Assembly: GCA_016165875.1 (NCBI GenBank)
Contig: JABBOT010000002.1
Span: 19,360,120 to 19,424,119, forward strand
Source: Acanthopleura granulata
Taxonomy: Eukaryota; Mollusca; Polyplacophora; Chitonida; Chitonidae
DNA: 64,000 bases
Reading direction: 5' to 3'
The first letter of the stretch is position 1. Every line of letters begins with the position of its first letter. This document shows positions 1 to 13,959 of this stretch, piece after piece. Under the pieces are notes generated by a model. That model was not told the origin of the DNA, ran no database searches, and worked only from the letters and a program-made list of their open reading frames with translations. A program made the position numbers and the translations under genes.

Positions 1-283
1 CTTTTGTGAGGATTATATGCATTAATGTCAGTATTATTTTTAATAAAACTGTTCTCCTTCACTTATAAAAGTGTTGCATCACTGTACATTGTCATCATTC
101 CCTTTCACGCACATCCGTGGTTGTGAGGTAAAGGCAATGGATCAAATCAAACTCTTCAATACAAATTGGAGGTCATCACATATATATAAGCAATAGTTAA
201 GTATTGTTTCTGTCTTGGACACAATTTTAAAAACATATAACGGAAAGTTATAGCCACTTTTAAGATGAGACGAATTAACTTTG

Positions 284-413
284 GGCCGCTTTTTCTCTCT
301 GGCCGTACCTGGAAAAATCGGCTAGAAACCTGCCAGATGATCGTGGGTTTCCCCTAGGCTTTGTCTGATTTCCTCCAACCATACTGCTGACGCCGCCAAG
401 AAATAAATAAATC
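284..413 (+). mobile_element. SINE copy, internally deleted
   Basis: Diverged copy of the tRNA-derived SINE seen six more times in this window. The stretch from 'ctggccgtacctgg' through 'gatcgtgggtttccc' to 'tttcctccaaccat' matches the central body of the better copies at 26.6 and 60.1 kb in the same order. It lacks the tRNA head. The part between the body and the (aaat)n tail is also gone, so the body runs almost directly into 'aaataaataaat'. No target-site duplication is visible. This is an old, inactive copy. Confidence 0.75.
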
Positions 414-3409
414 TACACAAAAGTAAGCAATCTAGCTTAGAAATGCCATCTGTCTTTATGCTTTCATACTATAGAATTTTGATAGATCTCCTTCACTGCT
501 TTCCGAATACGCAAATGATCCGTTCGAAAATATGCAAAGTTAACAAAAGACGAGTGGATTCTTAAACAGAGATTTAAGCTGTCAGTAGAGTTGAAAGTGA
601 TATATCCAAATTTCAAGTCAGCTTGAAATCTGAAAGGAACAATAATAATAATTTACATCATTTCTTGTGTTATTCGTATACAAACGGTGTTCAGAATGGT
701 TGAGACGTTGAGTTCTTATATTCTGAAAACGTAACTACTTCTTGAAGTGAATCTGAACACAGGCCTACAAGTCCTCAAATCCGTTAAAAGATTAGTGAGG
801 TTTCCTTGAACTGAGTCCAAGCATTTTGTCTAAAATATACACATGCCAGTGGAATGGAGCGCATGGAAGAAAGCAGGTCGAAATTAGCTGGTTGTCAGTT
901 GTCATAAGTGGTAATCACGTGAATAAAATGTCATTTACTTGTTACAACATATGACGTTTTGATGCCACTGATGAAACGGGTAGCAGAGGACTGCTCGTGA
1001 CAGGCACTATGGGAATGTCAATTATCAAGTGAATAGCCGGGGACGTAATGGAGATCCCTGTGCAATGCCATATGGCAGACACTAACTAGAGGACATTAGA
1101 AAACTGTCTTACTCCTGAAAACATAGCGCCATTTCCGCTCTTGACTGGGTCATTAGATCCGAGAAAAGAAATGAACCCAGGAATTCTGTGGGAGTCTGAC
1201 CATTTTCTGGCAGGCCTTTCTATATTCGAGTCAAAAACTTTTGAAGGGTATCCATTGTCCAAGTATTCCCTCTATGGACGGGTCAGCCGTGTAATGCATG
1301 GCTAGGCATAACGGAAATCACCTTGGTCTTGACAGCAAGTGTAATGCCTTTATTGTAGTCAACAAAGCCGCTTTAACGAGTGATTTGTTCCATTGCTGTT
1401 TTACAATGCAGGTCGAAGTGACCCGGCTAAAGCCGAGGTAATCGGCTGATCGGTCTTCAACTTAAATTCTATGAGAGACCAACATTGCACCAGCCATCGT
1501 GCTAAAATTATCCGAGAGATGCATTCTCCTCAGTGTGGAACAATTTCTAAATCTTTTCTCGAAATATTGGTGCTTATTTCAGCAGAAATAATGTTTTGTC
1601 AATAAGCTCTGAATTCCTTGACACGCACGCATGTACACCTGTGGTGTTTATTTCTGGAATTGCGGGCGATATCCTCTTAACCGCCCCGCGTTAAACGGCC
1701 GCTACAGTGCGCTTTGCTGTCCATGCGCATAGCTAAAACAGTTCCTCCCAGCTCATGAGAAGAGGGTCAGCTTTACGATTACAAAGAGAGAAACGTCACG
1801 AATTAAGTGTTTAGCCTCTAGGTTTATATCATCTTAACATAACATGTATATTTATGCCCGCGCCCATAGCTAACGCTAAGTCCACTCAGTTGATGACTGT
1901 TTAAAAACCGTTACGAACAACTTCAATATTATAACCAGCAGGATATCAAGGGGTATTTGGCGTCTAGATTTTTAAGATGATAACGTTATACACACTCTTG
2001 CTGCTATTTGCAAATAAATGATAGTACATTCGTTTATGTTCATAACAAATCCATATACATTGGTTTGAAACTGCAAACCTGACAAAGTGGAAACCAGTTT
2101 TCCCTATTAATCAAATCAGACGTTTCACTTGTGCTTAACGTTTTAACCCCATTGATTCCACATTCCCAACCGATTAGAGCTGCCTATATCACGGGGCTGC
2201 ATCTAAATTATAATTCATCCGTACTCCTTGACCTATGGGCTGTAATTGTTTTAGCCTTCCTGACATCTGTTTAATTTTCGACATTATTGTGTTCCTAAAG
2301 TACTTCAGCGAACGGGAGCCTTAAACAACCACGGGTATGCAATTACAGATCACGTTATTAACAAATGACAAATGACTGTTCAGGTTACCATGACCGGTGC
2401 ACCAAAAGTAGACCCTGTATCCTGAAACAATAATTAGTCCTTTTAAGGTGTAATTTAACGGAAGGGCTGTGTTTCACCAGACTAATTGAAGGGTTTATTC
2501 AGTAAAAATGTGGTAAGTAAAGACTGAAAAGAGAGGACAATGTTGACATGGAAAGAACATTGTGTAACTGCCAGATAAATCTGACATGCCATCACGTGAC
2601 TTGTTTATGTGCTCTGAACGAAACAAGGGACCCCTAACTTTCCGGCTTCAGACCAAAAAAAAATATATATATGTAGATAAAAAGGTTTGCCAGTTATCCG
2701 AACAATATCATAACCGGGGGCAACTTTTAATTGCCTTACTTGCTTCCTCGATTAATAATACCGCGACAAAATAATATAATAGACAAAAAAATAATACTCG
2801 GACTTTGATCAAATCAAAGAGCATGCATGTAGATGTTTGTCTCAAAGTTTCTAAAGACAAAATTTACTATTACTGATATTGTCGCATGACTTCATACCTA
2901 CCTCATTCAAAAATACACCAAAGCGATTTCTTTTGTGTGCATATAAGCCCAACACACGTGTGTTTTCAGGTAGCGAATAAGAGTATAAAAACCATAAACT
3001 CAAGGGCACGCGAAGTGTCAGTCAGCAAATTTCCCGGGCATCAGTGTAAGACGTAACCATGGTGATGCGGTTGGATGGTGGGGAGACTGACCAAAGAGCA
3101 TCGCGAATAACCTTTACTTCATACACGAAATGATACATCACCTTACCTCGCACGCGCAATAGAATGCGATTAGCAACACATGCAAGAACATCTTAAGTTT
3201 GCTTGATGGGTGTTATATATACTCTCTGAATTTCTCAGTGCAGGATACTACTCCTATGTGTCCAAGGTTAGGTTGTATGTCTTGGGTGCATGATTATGTT
3301 CCCAAGTTCATATGCACTTAGCCAACGCAAGGTCGTGTTCTGTGATTTGCACTTGCACAGGTATATGTTATAGTAGCTGCATCCCTCTGATAAGATTAGC
3401 AAATTGAAA
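414..3409. other. unannotated AT-rich stretch
   Basis: I see no coding signal here. Open frames are about 60 codons or shorter and of low complexity. No repeats clearly shared with the rest of the window were found. Confidence 0.5.
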
Positions 3410-3632
3410 ACAGTTGAAAGACTACAGCACAGAGCGCAGGTCAAAGCAGCGACGATTAGTGTGATTGTTAACAAATGGTCACGAATACCCAGTGAAACCT
3501 CGCTTTTTGTAATTTTAACACTGTCATTCTGTACTGGTCAGGATCGTATATCACCTTTCACCCCCGATCCCCAGCCCGCCTCCACTTCCCCACCCTCCAA
3601 CACAACGTCTAAAAAATATGCAGTGAGTGGAA
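3410..3632 (+). repeat. dispersed repeat family R1, copy A
   Basis: First of four related copies. It shares with copy C (17.1 kb) the run 'aaagactacagc', then 'agcagcgacga', 'gtgtgattgttaacaaatgg' (C: 'gtgtgatagttgacaaatgg'), 'cagtgaa..cc', a C-rich tract and a closing 'cagtgagtg'. The C-rich tract is long here (3557-3600, mostly C with isolated A, G and T). The middle is diverged from the other copies. I do not recognise the family. No coding potential and no clear terminal inverted repeat were found. Confidence 0.6.
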
Positions 3633-3639
3633 GATTGCA

Positions 3640-6600
3640 GATAATAGTTCGTACGATGTATAGATTTGTGTTAAAGTTATTGTCAGGGTCACAACGAAAT
3701 GTGCAATAAGTACATATATATAAGTACATACCCAGCATTTCAGCATACATATATTTGACAATCATAGATTTGGATGAGTAGATGCATGACTGACTCGCCC
3801 GGTGACTGACTGACTGACTGACCCACTGGCTGTATATATACATCCATTCATGCGTGCATTTCAAGATTCAGCTGTGCATTACGGCATGTTCATTAATTAA
3901 GATCTTTCATGTGTCCATATTTCAAAAACCAACACCAGAACATTATCTCTTTCGCACATTCAAAGACTGACCACTATAAACCTGGTCAATCTACTTTACC
4001 GCCACCATTTAAAACAATGCTATCAGTTAACCTGGCAGTCTCCTTAGCATATATGAATCCCGGCAGACCCATCTTAACATATACCCCGGGGTTTATCACA
4101 CTCTGGTATCTTCGTGTATTAATACTTTTCTTTGACAATTTACCTCTGTGTATAAACGTACATTGCTCCGGTGTGAACAACCTCAGCCTGGTTGTCTTTA
4201 CAAAATCCTACTTCTCTTTGTTTCTATCCAGATCAACTTAATCGTTTCAGATACACTATCAGTGCAGGGCCAATACTTACAGATCAATTACAAGGTCTGG
4301 ACGTTCATTGTGTATGTGCACAGAGAGCGCTACAATCAACCGTCTTGTATGCAGCGCCATGATTAATCTCTCTAGTTAGCTGTTTGCTAAACATCCACAC
4401 CCTGTATTAATTTATCTCGACTGATAACTGCGCCAAACAGGAACCCGCGATTAACCCCAGAGCTGGTGTCGTCGTAAATTGCTGCTGTAGATACGGTTTC
4501 TGGGATATACCCGCCATACCGTTGCAATGTTTTCGCATCAAGTGTGTTCGTAGCGCTATAACCGTTCGAAAAGGTCTATTACAGTAAGCAATGTATGTAA
4601 ATCATACACAATTCAGGACCGTCTACAGGTGAAGCGGAAGTGAAATTCCCAAAGGCCTATTAAATTAATAAAATTAGCACCATAATTTCTTGGAGTTTGC
4701 TAAAACATTTGTACTGAAAACCACGTCTTTTGGTTGGTTTTCAAACAAAGTTTCTCAAATCTGACCATTTTTAGTATACACCTACAAACAACTATTTCGA
4801 CCATTTCTTAATTGAGAATATTGAAGGCTAAGACTGTAAACTCTTAGTAAGGCTGATGCTATACTGAGCAGCTTTTCTTTCAAAGCAGTGCACCTTTTGC
4901 AGCTTATGTTGCAAATAAGTATACGTGTGAATGTAGAATCCCTGCATCTTTACCGTCTGTGGTTTTTAAACTGCCTAATAAGTAATTTATGTTATTGATT
5001 TAATTCGTTTTATATTCGTTGGGGAAACCGAATATACATACCTCATATAAAGTTGTGGCTCCGTCTTCAGCTGTTAAACTGCTGATCAAAGCATTTTCAA
5101 AATTTAGGCTGAGAAGATGTCAGCTTTTTAAATATTTATTATGCATGAAAGGAATTAAAGTGGACATATTGAACGCTCCTGTTGTCAAAAGAAGCTGTTC
5201 CAATTTCAGGACATGGATAGCGGCATTTCGTTTCCTGTGGAATGTTAAGTTGTACACGTAGAATTCTAATATCTTAATAAGCTGTCGAAATTCAAGGTTT
5301 ATCACGGAAATGGGACCTATAGAATGCTGATGCATGATGATTGTCGTTGGTATTTATTGACACAGGATGCAGCCTAATAGGTATATTGGCTCGATTAAAT
5401 TCTTAGGGTCGAGGCCGGAAAAGGGATGTGACGGAGGGATGTGCATCACAGGGAGAGTCCTATCTCTGAGATCGTCACGACTTCCGTGTGACAGACATAT
5501 ATGTGCTCGGCTTGGAGTCACCTTCCACTAAATGTCGTGGATATCATATTCCCGTAACAATACTGTCTCAAACATGAATTGTCAAATATGACGGTCAGCC
5601 GCAAGCAATATAAATGACAATATAAAGGAAACCGTCACGTAGATAAATGTAACGAGAAAACTGAATATATTTCAAATTCAGGACAAATGCTCGTTTGGGT
5701 TAGTTTTCTAACTGCCATAGCTACCACAAGGTGCCTACCCCTTGTTAAATGGCGCCTAATTGAACCCCATGCATGCGGCTTGTCGACATGTCATATTTTC
5801 TCTTGTCTTTAATTGTTCAGTGCAGTTTTACTTTGCCCGTCTAATAGCTATTGTCCTATGGTAAGAAGAAGTATTCGCATGAATGGCAGTTTATACCTGT
5901 AATTATAAAGTACATATCAAACTCATTCTCGGACACCTTTTCGACATTCCATTATTTATTGTTTTAAACCAAAAATTCGCCGGTATTTTGGCCCTCCGTT
6001 ATATTACCTGAAGTTGAAACAAAATATGCATGCAACTTACGAAATTATCTTTAATAGAGACCTTCACATGAATGGGATTCATAAACAATTTAACTTCGTG
6101 CTGGGGTTGTACACATAAATTAGGGCCTATTCCTCTCATCTTCAAAGTACCGGTATACGAGTGTATGAGGACATTTGAAATGAAATGCTATATAGGGCAG
6201 GCCTCTGAAGTTAATCAAGTCAACAAACAAGCTTCACTTATCAGTCATCTGGATGCATAATGCGGTAACTCTTTATATGACTGGAGTTGGTACTTCGGCA
6301 GATCTCAATGAATGACAAAAAACACACATTGCCGCTAACTCAATGGCTGTGTTTCGTGTTAGGCTCAACATAACAAAAGCAGGGAATTACTTAGGGATAT
6401 AAGATAGAGTCGTCCAACAATACCTGGACATAAGTAATGGGCTTATAATGAAGGTAGAGGTACAAAGGCCGGTACAAGGGTCTGACGGCCCCTGCTGGTA
6501 CCCGCGGGATGTTGGGGTGGGGTCACACTGTCCAGACTACAGGGTGTTACGTCCTCCCTTTGTCAGCAACTCAAACGCTTCATTTACATCCATATGTCTC

Positions 6601-9600
6601 TGAGCTTTGAGTATTAGTGTTTCTAGGCGCCTTGCGGTAAAACGCCGGAAGGTGAAAGAGTCTGCGGTAAACATCAATTAAATTGTATAATCTTAAAGTA
6701 GAAGTGATACGATCCAAGGCGTTCAACACTGGGCCTTGACAAGCCAAGAGGAAAAACTTAAAACATCTTCTGCAAAACAGAACTTATATAAATAAGACAA
6801 ACAGGTATTTAAGTGGGAGCCTTCGACATGTTGAACTGTTGTCGCTAATGACCACCTGCTGGTCACAAGCTTAATCCAGCTGACACTCTGACGTATTCAA
6901 CTTCACAGTGTGGACAATTCATTATCTCTCACTCCAAACCGATGTGTCCAAACGCTATTCTTTAAACCCATTTGTTCACGTCATGACTTAGCTGTTATCG
7001 CTCTTTCTAGAATACATGCGATTTCGATAAAACTTTACCTGAAGTTCAAAATCGCCCATACCATTGCCAGCAGTACTATATAGTGCTAACAGCCGTACCA
7101 AATGGATAGAAGGAGATGATATCAGTTATATCAGTTACAATCTTAAATTTAACAAATGTCATGAAAACTGATCCAATTCCAGGGTGGGTAATAACACAAT
7201 CTGGCGGAACCTTCGTAGAGAACTACGATACATCAGAATGCCAGCCAGAGAACTTCAAACTGCATTGATTTTCTAGGCCTCATAATGACCCATTTAACCG
7301 ACGGCTGACGATCTTATAAAAAAAAATACTGCATATAGTTTGTATAATTTGTCACGCGTGTGGAATACAATATTCGTCCTAAGAGACACTCAAACCACGA
7401 AAGTATAAAACCTGTCCTTCATTTGTAACGATTCTGCATTTATGCCATGTACCAATAGTCCTGATAGGGTTGTTGTGTTGGATCCACAGTTCAAAATTTG
7501 AAAATGAAAAATCAAATTCTGAAATACGAATTAAACTTATTTTTGGGTCCTTAAGTTACACTTTTGATCAGATGACCAAACTTTCAACTTCCAGTATAAG
7601 CACTGAGACAAGACTTTAAATTTGGGCTTACGACATAAATGACTTCTAGGATCTACTGTTAAGATATGGCATTTCTTTTGTCTTCTATACATGTATACTT
7701 TCGTCGTTAGTGAGCTTGTTTTCTCGCAGAAGTGTGCATATTCCATGCATTAATTAGTGGTGGATTAGTGAACGAACCTAATGCAAGACCACCCAAAAGG
7801 CTCAATATACACGACCACAATAAGACACTGAGCACCGCAGAGGCAGGGAAATCTCAAATAATTTCACGTCAGAGTCTGGTATTAAACCTGCTTCACGTTT
7901 GCCCGAATGATTTAACGCGTTATCTGCGCGTTCCACCGAAATGAAGGACTGAGTGAATGTTGGTAGCTCTGTTTGTTTCCTATACAGAACGCTAGACATC
8001 ATCCACTCCTGACACTTCCGCCCCATCGACGCGGGGCACTGAACCCTTGAGGGAGTTAATCCGGTTGGCGGATCACCCGTCACTCTAGTCATAACATCCC
8101 ACACACGCCGGCTTGTGCGATTGCATAACAAGGACCACGTACGCAATTGCCTTTTTTATGTTAGGACAAAAGGGTCACGAGGAAAAGCGACTCAGCACAG
8201 GTAATAGAAGGGTGATTTTATCGCCTGACAGACCGTCTAAAGCACTGAGTCGGGTTTCCGGCGTATGAAATAACACAGGGCTAATAATTTACCACTTCAC
8301 TATAGCCAGTCGGGATTAGTCTCTAATCCCTGGACATCCTGGAAATCGCCTTAGCTCGTAAACGTAACCATCGTATATTACGCACGAACAAACAGTAAGT
8401 TTAAGCATCCGCACGCGCTTATTTTGCCGATCAATGAACATGCAGATCTCCATGAAGAGCCACAGGAAAGGTCTAATATGACTCAAGAGTTTAGAAATCG
8501 GTTCCTTTGATGTTCCGGTCCGATTTCAAGACCAGTAATCCTAATACACCAACATTTTAAATAGTAACAGAGAAGACATATTGTTTGTCGAGGTTACTTA
8601 CATATATGTTACTTAATACAGAAAGTCTTACAATCAATCATATACACTTCCCCTTTAAATCCTGCTATGAATGAACTACGATAGACTCTTGCTTAATCTG
8701 TGCTTCATTGATGTAGACTTACTTTCTTCAAAAAGGTGGAATGGAGATATATATCAAGTAAAGCAGCACACTGTACTGAACGAAAAGAAACTTAGTATTT
8801 CACTACAAATAACAAAGGGGTCAAATTACTATTTCATGCATCAAATTGTATATACGCATGATATATTTTACACCGGAGGATATACTTGTATACATATATA
8901 ATACAAAGCAATGACCATTGGTATCGATAAGAAATTTAAGCCGAGACACTTATTCCGGCAGAACTGGATGACAAAGTTAAACTAGATTCAAGTAATAATT
9001 TTCTGTTTCAGACGTTCAGTATACAAGAATACTGGAGTGCAATAATGTGATAAATCTGATATTAAAATTACCTCTGATTTGTTCTATCTGTGTAGAACAC
9101 AGTAACGAAGTGTATTCAATGTAACAAGCAAAGAAAGAAACATGAGCTCCTAGAGAGGTTTCCTAGTTTATTTCTAATTCCAGGGTATACAATAAAACCG
9201 AGCTCAACACCATCACATCATCACATTCCATTTAGCACTATTCAACACAACTCTACACCAACAGCCTTTTTCACTTCTTTTCCCCATTTTCCCACTACTT
9301 AAAAGACCATCGGTTTTTCTATGTTTGACACGGAGATTCATACATTAAGTCTGCGTTTAGTCCTGCTCCTTTCTTCAACTGGAAATTTAACGACTGCAAA
9401 TGGCAAATTTAACTATAATAGCACCGTGTTAGGGCTGCAAATACTCTCTGAATGAGAGCAAATCAAAAGAGGAAAGATTTATCTCCCTCGTTGGAGGTGT
9501 TAGATTGACGTTCCCAGAGCCCAACATAAAACCTTGATGGGCCATAACTCTTGAAAGCGCATCTGGGTAGTCTCAGAAGGAAAAGTCGGACAACTTCTTT

Positions 9601-11509
9601 TTTACAACAGCGACAGACCTTTCTTCAGTTTGTGATCTCCAGATCTCCTTGAGATGCAAGTGAACTGTGAAACTGACATGTCCGAAGCCGCGATGAACAA
9701 CTGCGACTCGGACAAAGGTGACCAGTGTCCAGTTCAGTCCTCGATCCAGCCTCTTGACCGCTCTTGATGTTACACCTACCCTTTCAGGACGGCCTTAATT
9801 TGAGCAACACACTGTTCAGTCTTGTGATGTAATCGACGTGTCTGTAATTGTCCAACCTATATTAACAGCATTGTAGGTAATTGGAAGTTGTGGTAGAATT
9901 AGACGAGGTGATATAATGAAGTGACCATTCCCCGTGGGTTGATCGCGTGGCACTTTTTGGGGTAGCCAATATCCGGAACCCCTTGGGGCGTTTTCCAGTC
10001 CCATCCTTACACCTGTCAGTTTAGGGTTGTCTGTCTGTCCCAGTGTCGACCATTGCCAGACTTGATCTTAGATTGCAGGCCACTGTTAATGACGGCAGTC
10101 TCTAATGGATGGCGATGGCTCAGACGTATCGTTTGTCTTCCATTCTTCCCCTCACCCGGGAGTCTCTGATAACAAAACCGTATTTCAATTCCTCTGTCCC
10201 TATTGACAGCCATCCCAGGGAGTTAGGGCAAAGGCCATACCCCAGGCCAACATTTGACTGCCCAAATCTAGGAAAACTGCGCTTGAAAAATGGAGGGTGA
10301 GAAAAAGTATTCAAATAGACGCGTTGTAAATCACAGAGTAAAGACTGGATGATCCCCATATATCATCGATCTTTTTCTACAACCAATTTCCGGCCTAAAT
10401 AAATTAAATGTTTTCATGTATGGGTGGAGATGTATACTTCGGAGTTAAATCTGTTCAGTATATGGTAAAGCCGAGTATACAACACCTACCATATATGCCA
10501 TTTGTTCGTTAAGCAGAAAATATTAAAACTATGCATGAGGATGGAGGTTTTTTTGATCTCTTGGTATATGTACAAGGTAATCCAATATTAAAGTGCGAAT
10601 TGCTGTAGGGCGGATGAGTTTCGCTAACTGTTATCGTGATCTGAGCCGAATTATTTATCTACCGCTATACTGTGAAGTAACAAACGAGGGCACACGACCA
10701 TATTTGCATATCGCTAAACGGTCTAATTGAATATTAACAAAAACAAACTCGTCAGAGCGTAGAAACTAGACAAATATCTCCGCGATAATCTAATGTAACA
10801 TACTGACGAGCCACCTAAACGTTCGCGCTTGAGAGATTTCGCGAGCCACGCGCATTCCTGAATAATTTATTTGGATCCCCGCTGACACATATATAGACTA
10901 CACTGGCATATGTACTCACCATCCCAAAGTATATAGCCATAATAATATTTAACAGAACAAGGCTCAAAATCACACAAATACACACCTATATACATATATT
11001 ACACCAAGTCAGAATGGTAACTTTACATGTATGCATATCTATTCCTTTCACAAGTTTTGAACTTAACGAAAGCAGAACATAACACCACATAGATGTCCTC
11101 TCTTCAATGTATAGAAACTCAGGTTTTGTTGGGTTTTTCTTTTGTTTTCTAACGTCTTATAAGAACATTTTATTTTCGTTTTGAATTTCAGTTCAAGTCT
11201 GCTGTGGTTTTCCTATTTTTATTGACCACAGGAAACTCGTCAAGATCATATAACTGCAATTGAATGCAATTAACCGAGGGACGTCTTGGGGGATACAGCA
11301 CATATGGGGTGAGTATATTAGAGTCTAGAGTCCCTATGTGTGTTCTCGTACATCAAATGGCCACTAAACACCCCCTAACAGCGTGACTTGCTACTTTTCA
11401 CTCCCTAAACTATCCATTTCGCCACCACTCCTATATCTATGCCAATATATCGACTGACATCCGAGATTTTTTGGAGGCGCCGCGGAATAAATTATAATGA
11501 TCGTTCACA
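3640..11509. other. unannotated stretch, no gene seen
   Basis: About 7.9 kb without a convincing gene. The only small repeat noted is a (GACT)n run near 3802-3822. The longest open frame (7802-8146, minus strand) shows no recognisable domain and is treated as chance. Confidence 0.5.
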
Positions 11510-11631
11510 GGTCGATTGCAGCATACCCTAAAGTGGACAGTATGTCTCATGAAGGGTCAAAACCTTCACTGGTCGATTTCAGCATACCCTAAAGTGGCCA
11601 GTATATCACACGATGGATCAAAACTCTCACT
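11510..11631. repeat. 61-bp tandem duplication
   Basis: Two adjacent units of 61 bp (11510-11570 and 11571-11631). Each starts 'ggtcgatt.cagcataccc' and continues 'taaagtgg.cagtat'. They differ at roughly ten positions, so the duplication is not recent. There is no open reading frame across it and no third unit on either side. Confidence 0.85.
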
Positions 11632-11639
11632 GAGCTACA

Positions 11640-13479
11640 ATATATGTAATTTCATATTAATAGATGTTACAAGTGCACACTGGCAAAATTGATATAGTGA
11701 TACGAAATGAAAATAAGAATTATTAAATCTCGCAAAGCCATTAAAAAACAACGTTTGCTTTGATTACCTGTGTCATATGATTGATGTTGGTTAGGTATGA
11801 GCTACATTATATCTTCTGGTCACAATTTCAGTAAGTAACTGATTATAACTTTTTTCATGCTTTACGTAACCTTGGCAGTATTGTACTTGTGGGAGTTAAA
11901 ATGACTTTCCTAACTTCCTTGTTATCTCGGAATGAAATGCAAATTAACATTGTTTAACTAAACTTATGGATTATTAATTCGGTAAAACAATCGTTAGCAA
12001 TTATTGTGTGTGTCCAGCTGGTTGGCATAAAGGTATGCGGACTTATGTAATGTACATGTACATGCCTTGGAGAGGCATTTGAAAAGTATTTTTTTTAAGA
12101 TTCCAAAATGACATGTTACTTATGTATCACAAACTCCTTCAAACATTACTGGTTCCGCTTCGGTGTATGGGTTTTATACACTGTAAATTTCGATATTTAA
12201 CTCATAAACACTTTTTTTCATCAGATATTAAACACTTGGAGTGTTATATTTGGATTATAGCATTATAGTATAGGTATACATATATGTTTTAGACACTTAT
12301 GTTTAATACATATGTGTATATTTATTAAAAACGCTTGTTTAATCATCCATTAAACGCGTTCAACTTGGGCATTGATCAACAGACGTTACAAAGGTTGTAT
12401 ACCAGTTTTTTAGATACCCAGGCGTTACCAGCTATAATTAAAGGAGTTTGTCGTCAATAACAATGTGTCGTCTTAGTACATATAAACGTCTACATATAAA
12501 AGTATCTATACGGCTACCGTAATAATTAATAACGCATCGCAGTAAATGTTATCTCCAGCCTATGTATACTAGTATATAAGAAACGCCCTAAACGAGATTT
12601 TGTCTTCCTATCTCTTATGTATCCGCAGCCTTCATTACAGTGCCAGTTGGAAATCTGTACTTACATAAATACATATGCTTCAATAATTTTGAGCAGAACT
12701 TTCAGTGTGCCTTTATCTGTTCTGTAAAGTTGAATGAACACATTTTCCTTTCTTTTTTTAGGTAACATTTTTGTCATTATCATTGTATAACAAGTATATA
12801 TTCATCGGAGTATATTTAAAAAAATGTGACACAGACCCGTTAATTGTGTCTCCGGGAGTTTGTCCATGTATATAAATTGCTAAAAAAGCTTATCTCACGG
12901 GTGATTGGCTTGCGAAATTGTTTTGTGAAATAACCTATTGTTGTCCCGGAAAACCACAAGCCAACACCTTGGCTTATTCTTCGTGTGGGCTTATATTTCG
13001 CAACGAATGATGCAAAAAAAAAAGTAGAATTTGAGGCCTTCAGCATGTGTGATTTGGAAGCTTGATAATCACATAGGAGGGTTATCCCCTCCCTGAGGAG
13101 GAGTCAGTTCGACCTCACACCCTCGGGCTCTTCTGCTCCATGACAATCCAACGGCATCTGCGCACGCTTTCTGCCCACGGGCCCCGCTACGACTGGTGGT
13201 GGGTGTCAAGGCAGAGGGAAGGACTCGTCAGGACTTCCCTGCCCAGAAGCAGCCAGAGTAGAAACTTCATTAACAAAGTTTCAGTGATAAAACAGATCTT
13301 ACGGCTGCACTGGCCCTATGTCCGTAGGCCAGCCAACTGATCGGTCATTAGAACAGGAGCTTATTATAAAAGAGTCGTAAAAAAATGCTGATTCATAACT
13401 TCATATACCTGTATTCTATACAACACCGCTCTGAATCAACCGCTTATAAAGACAAAAAAGTATATCTGCCAATATGAAA
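11640..13479. other. unannotated stretch, no gene seen
   Basis: AT-rich to about 13.0 kb, then a short G+C-richer patch (13.08-13.34 kb). That patch carries a 66-codon open frame with no recognisable features. No repeat family or RNA gene was identified. Confidence 0.45.
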
Positions 13480-13692
13480 GACTAGAGCATTGAGAGTAAA
13501 CCAGCACAGCTATGACGGTGTAACTGTTGGCAAATGGCCCAGTCGACCTCTTATCAGTTTGTCTCAGTCAAATGCTTAAATGCTCAAATAGTTGCAACTT
13601 ACACTTCGTCATCACCATACATGGCTGAAGAATTATTAGGTAAAAACACACAGAAAGAGTTAATTTATTAGACCTCATTGGTCTACACTCTT
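13480..13692 (+). repeat. dispersed repeat family R1, copy B
   Basis: Aligns over most of its length with copy C at 17.1 kb: 'aaagactagagc', 'agtaaaccag', 'gttggcaaatgg', 'cctcttatcagttt', 'gtctcag', 'gcaacttaca', 'aattattaggtaaaa' and 'ttagacctcattg' occur in the same order and at similar spacing. The C-rich tract of copies A, C and D is replaced by an ordinary sequence here. This is non-coding and of unknown family. Confidence 0.65.
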
Positions 13693-13825
13693 TTCATCAC
13701 ATAGTCTGCAGATATATTCCCATATAACCACCAATTAAATCAACTTATGTCACAACCCTCTACCTGAGCACTTAATTAAACTCCACCCCCAGTTCATTAA
13801 TTAAGAAACCATTACCAGACAACGA

Positions 13826-13952
13826 AACTAAAAATCCAACAAATCACTAGCCGAGCACGGAACTGAAAATCCCAAAAACACTATATGAGCACGGAACTAA
13901 AATCCAACAAACCACTACTCGAGCACGGAACTAAAAATCCAACAAACCACTA
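13826..13952. repeat. minisatellite, 34-35 bp unit, 3.7 copies
   Basis: Units start at 13826, 13861, 13895 and 13929. Each reads 'aactaaaaatccaacaaa' then 'cact' and ends 'gagcacgg'. The third and fourth units are nearly identical. The second carries substitutions ('aactgaaaatcccaaaaaca'). The last is incomplete. No open frame. Confidence 0.9.
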
Positions 13953-13959
13953 AAACATG

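Noticed and set aside
7802..8146. 114-codon minus-strand open frame, faintly like the linker before the reverse transcriptase of CR1/L2-type LINEs
   Set aside because: The resemblance is a few residues (SRRVWDVMTRVTG). No reverse-transcriptase or endonuclease motif follows in any frame. A profile search would settle it.
13826..13952. Regular short repeats that could be mistaken for a CRISPR array
   Set aside because: Units are directly adjacent with no unique spacers, and the genome is animal.
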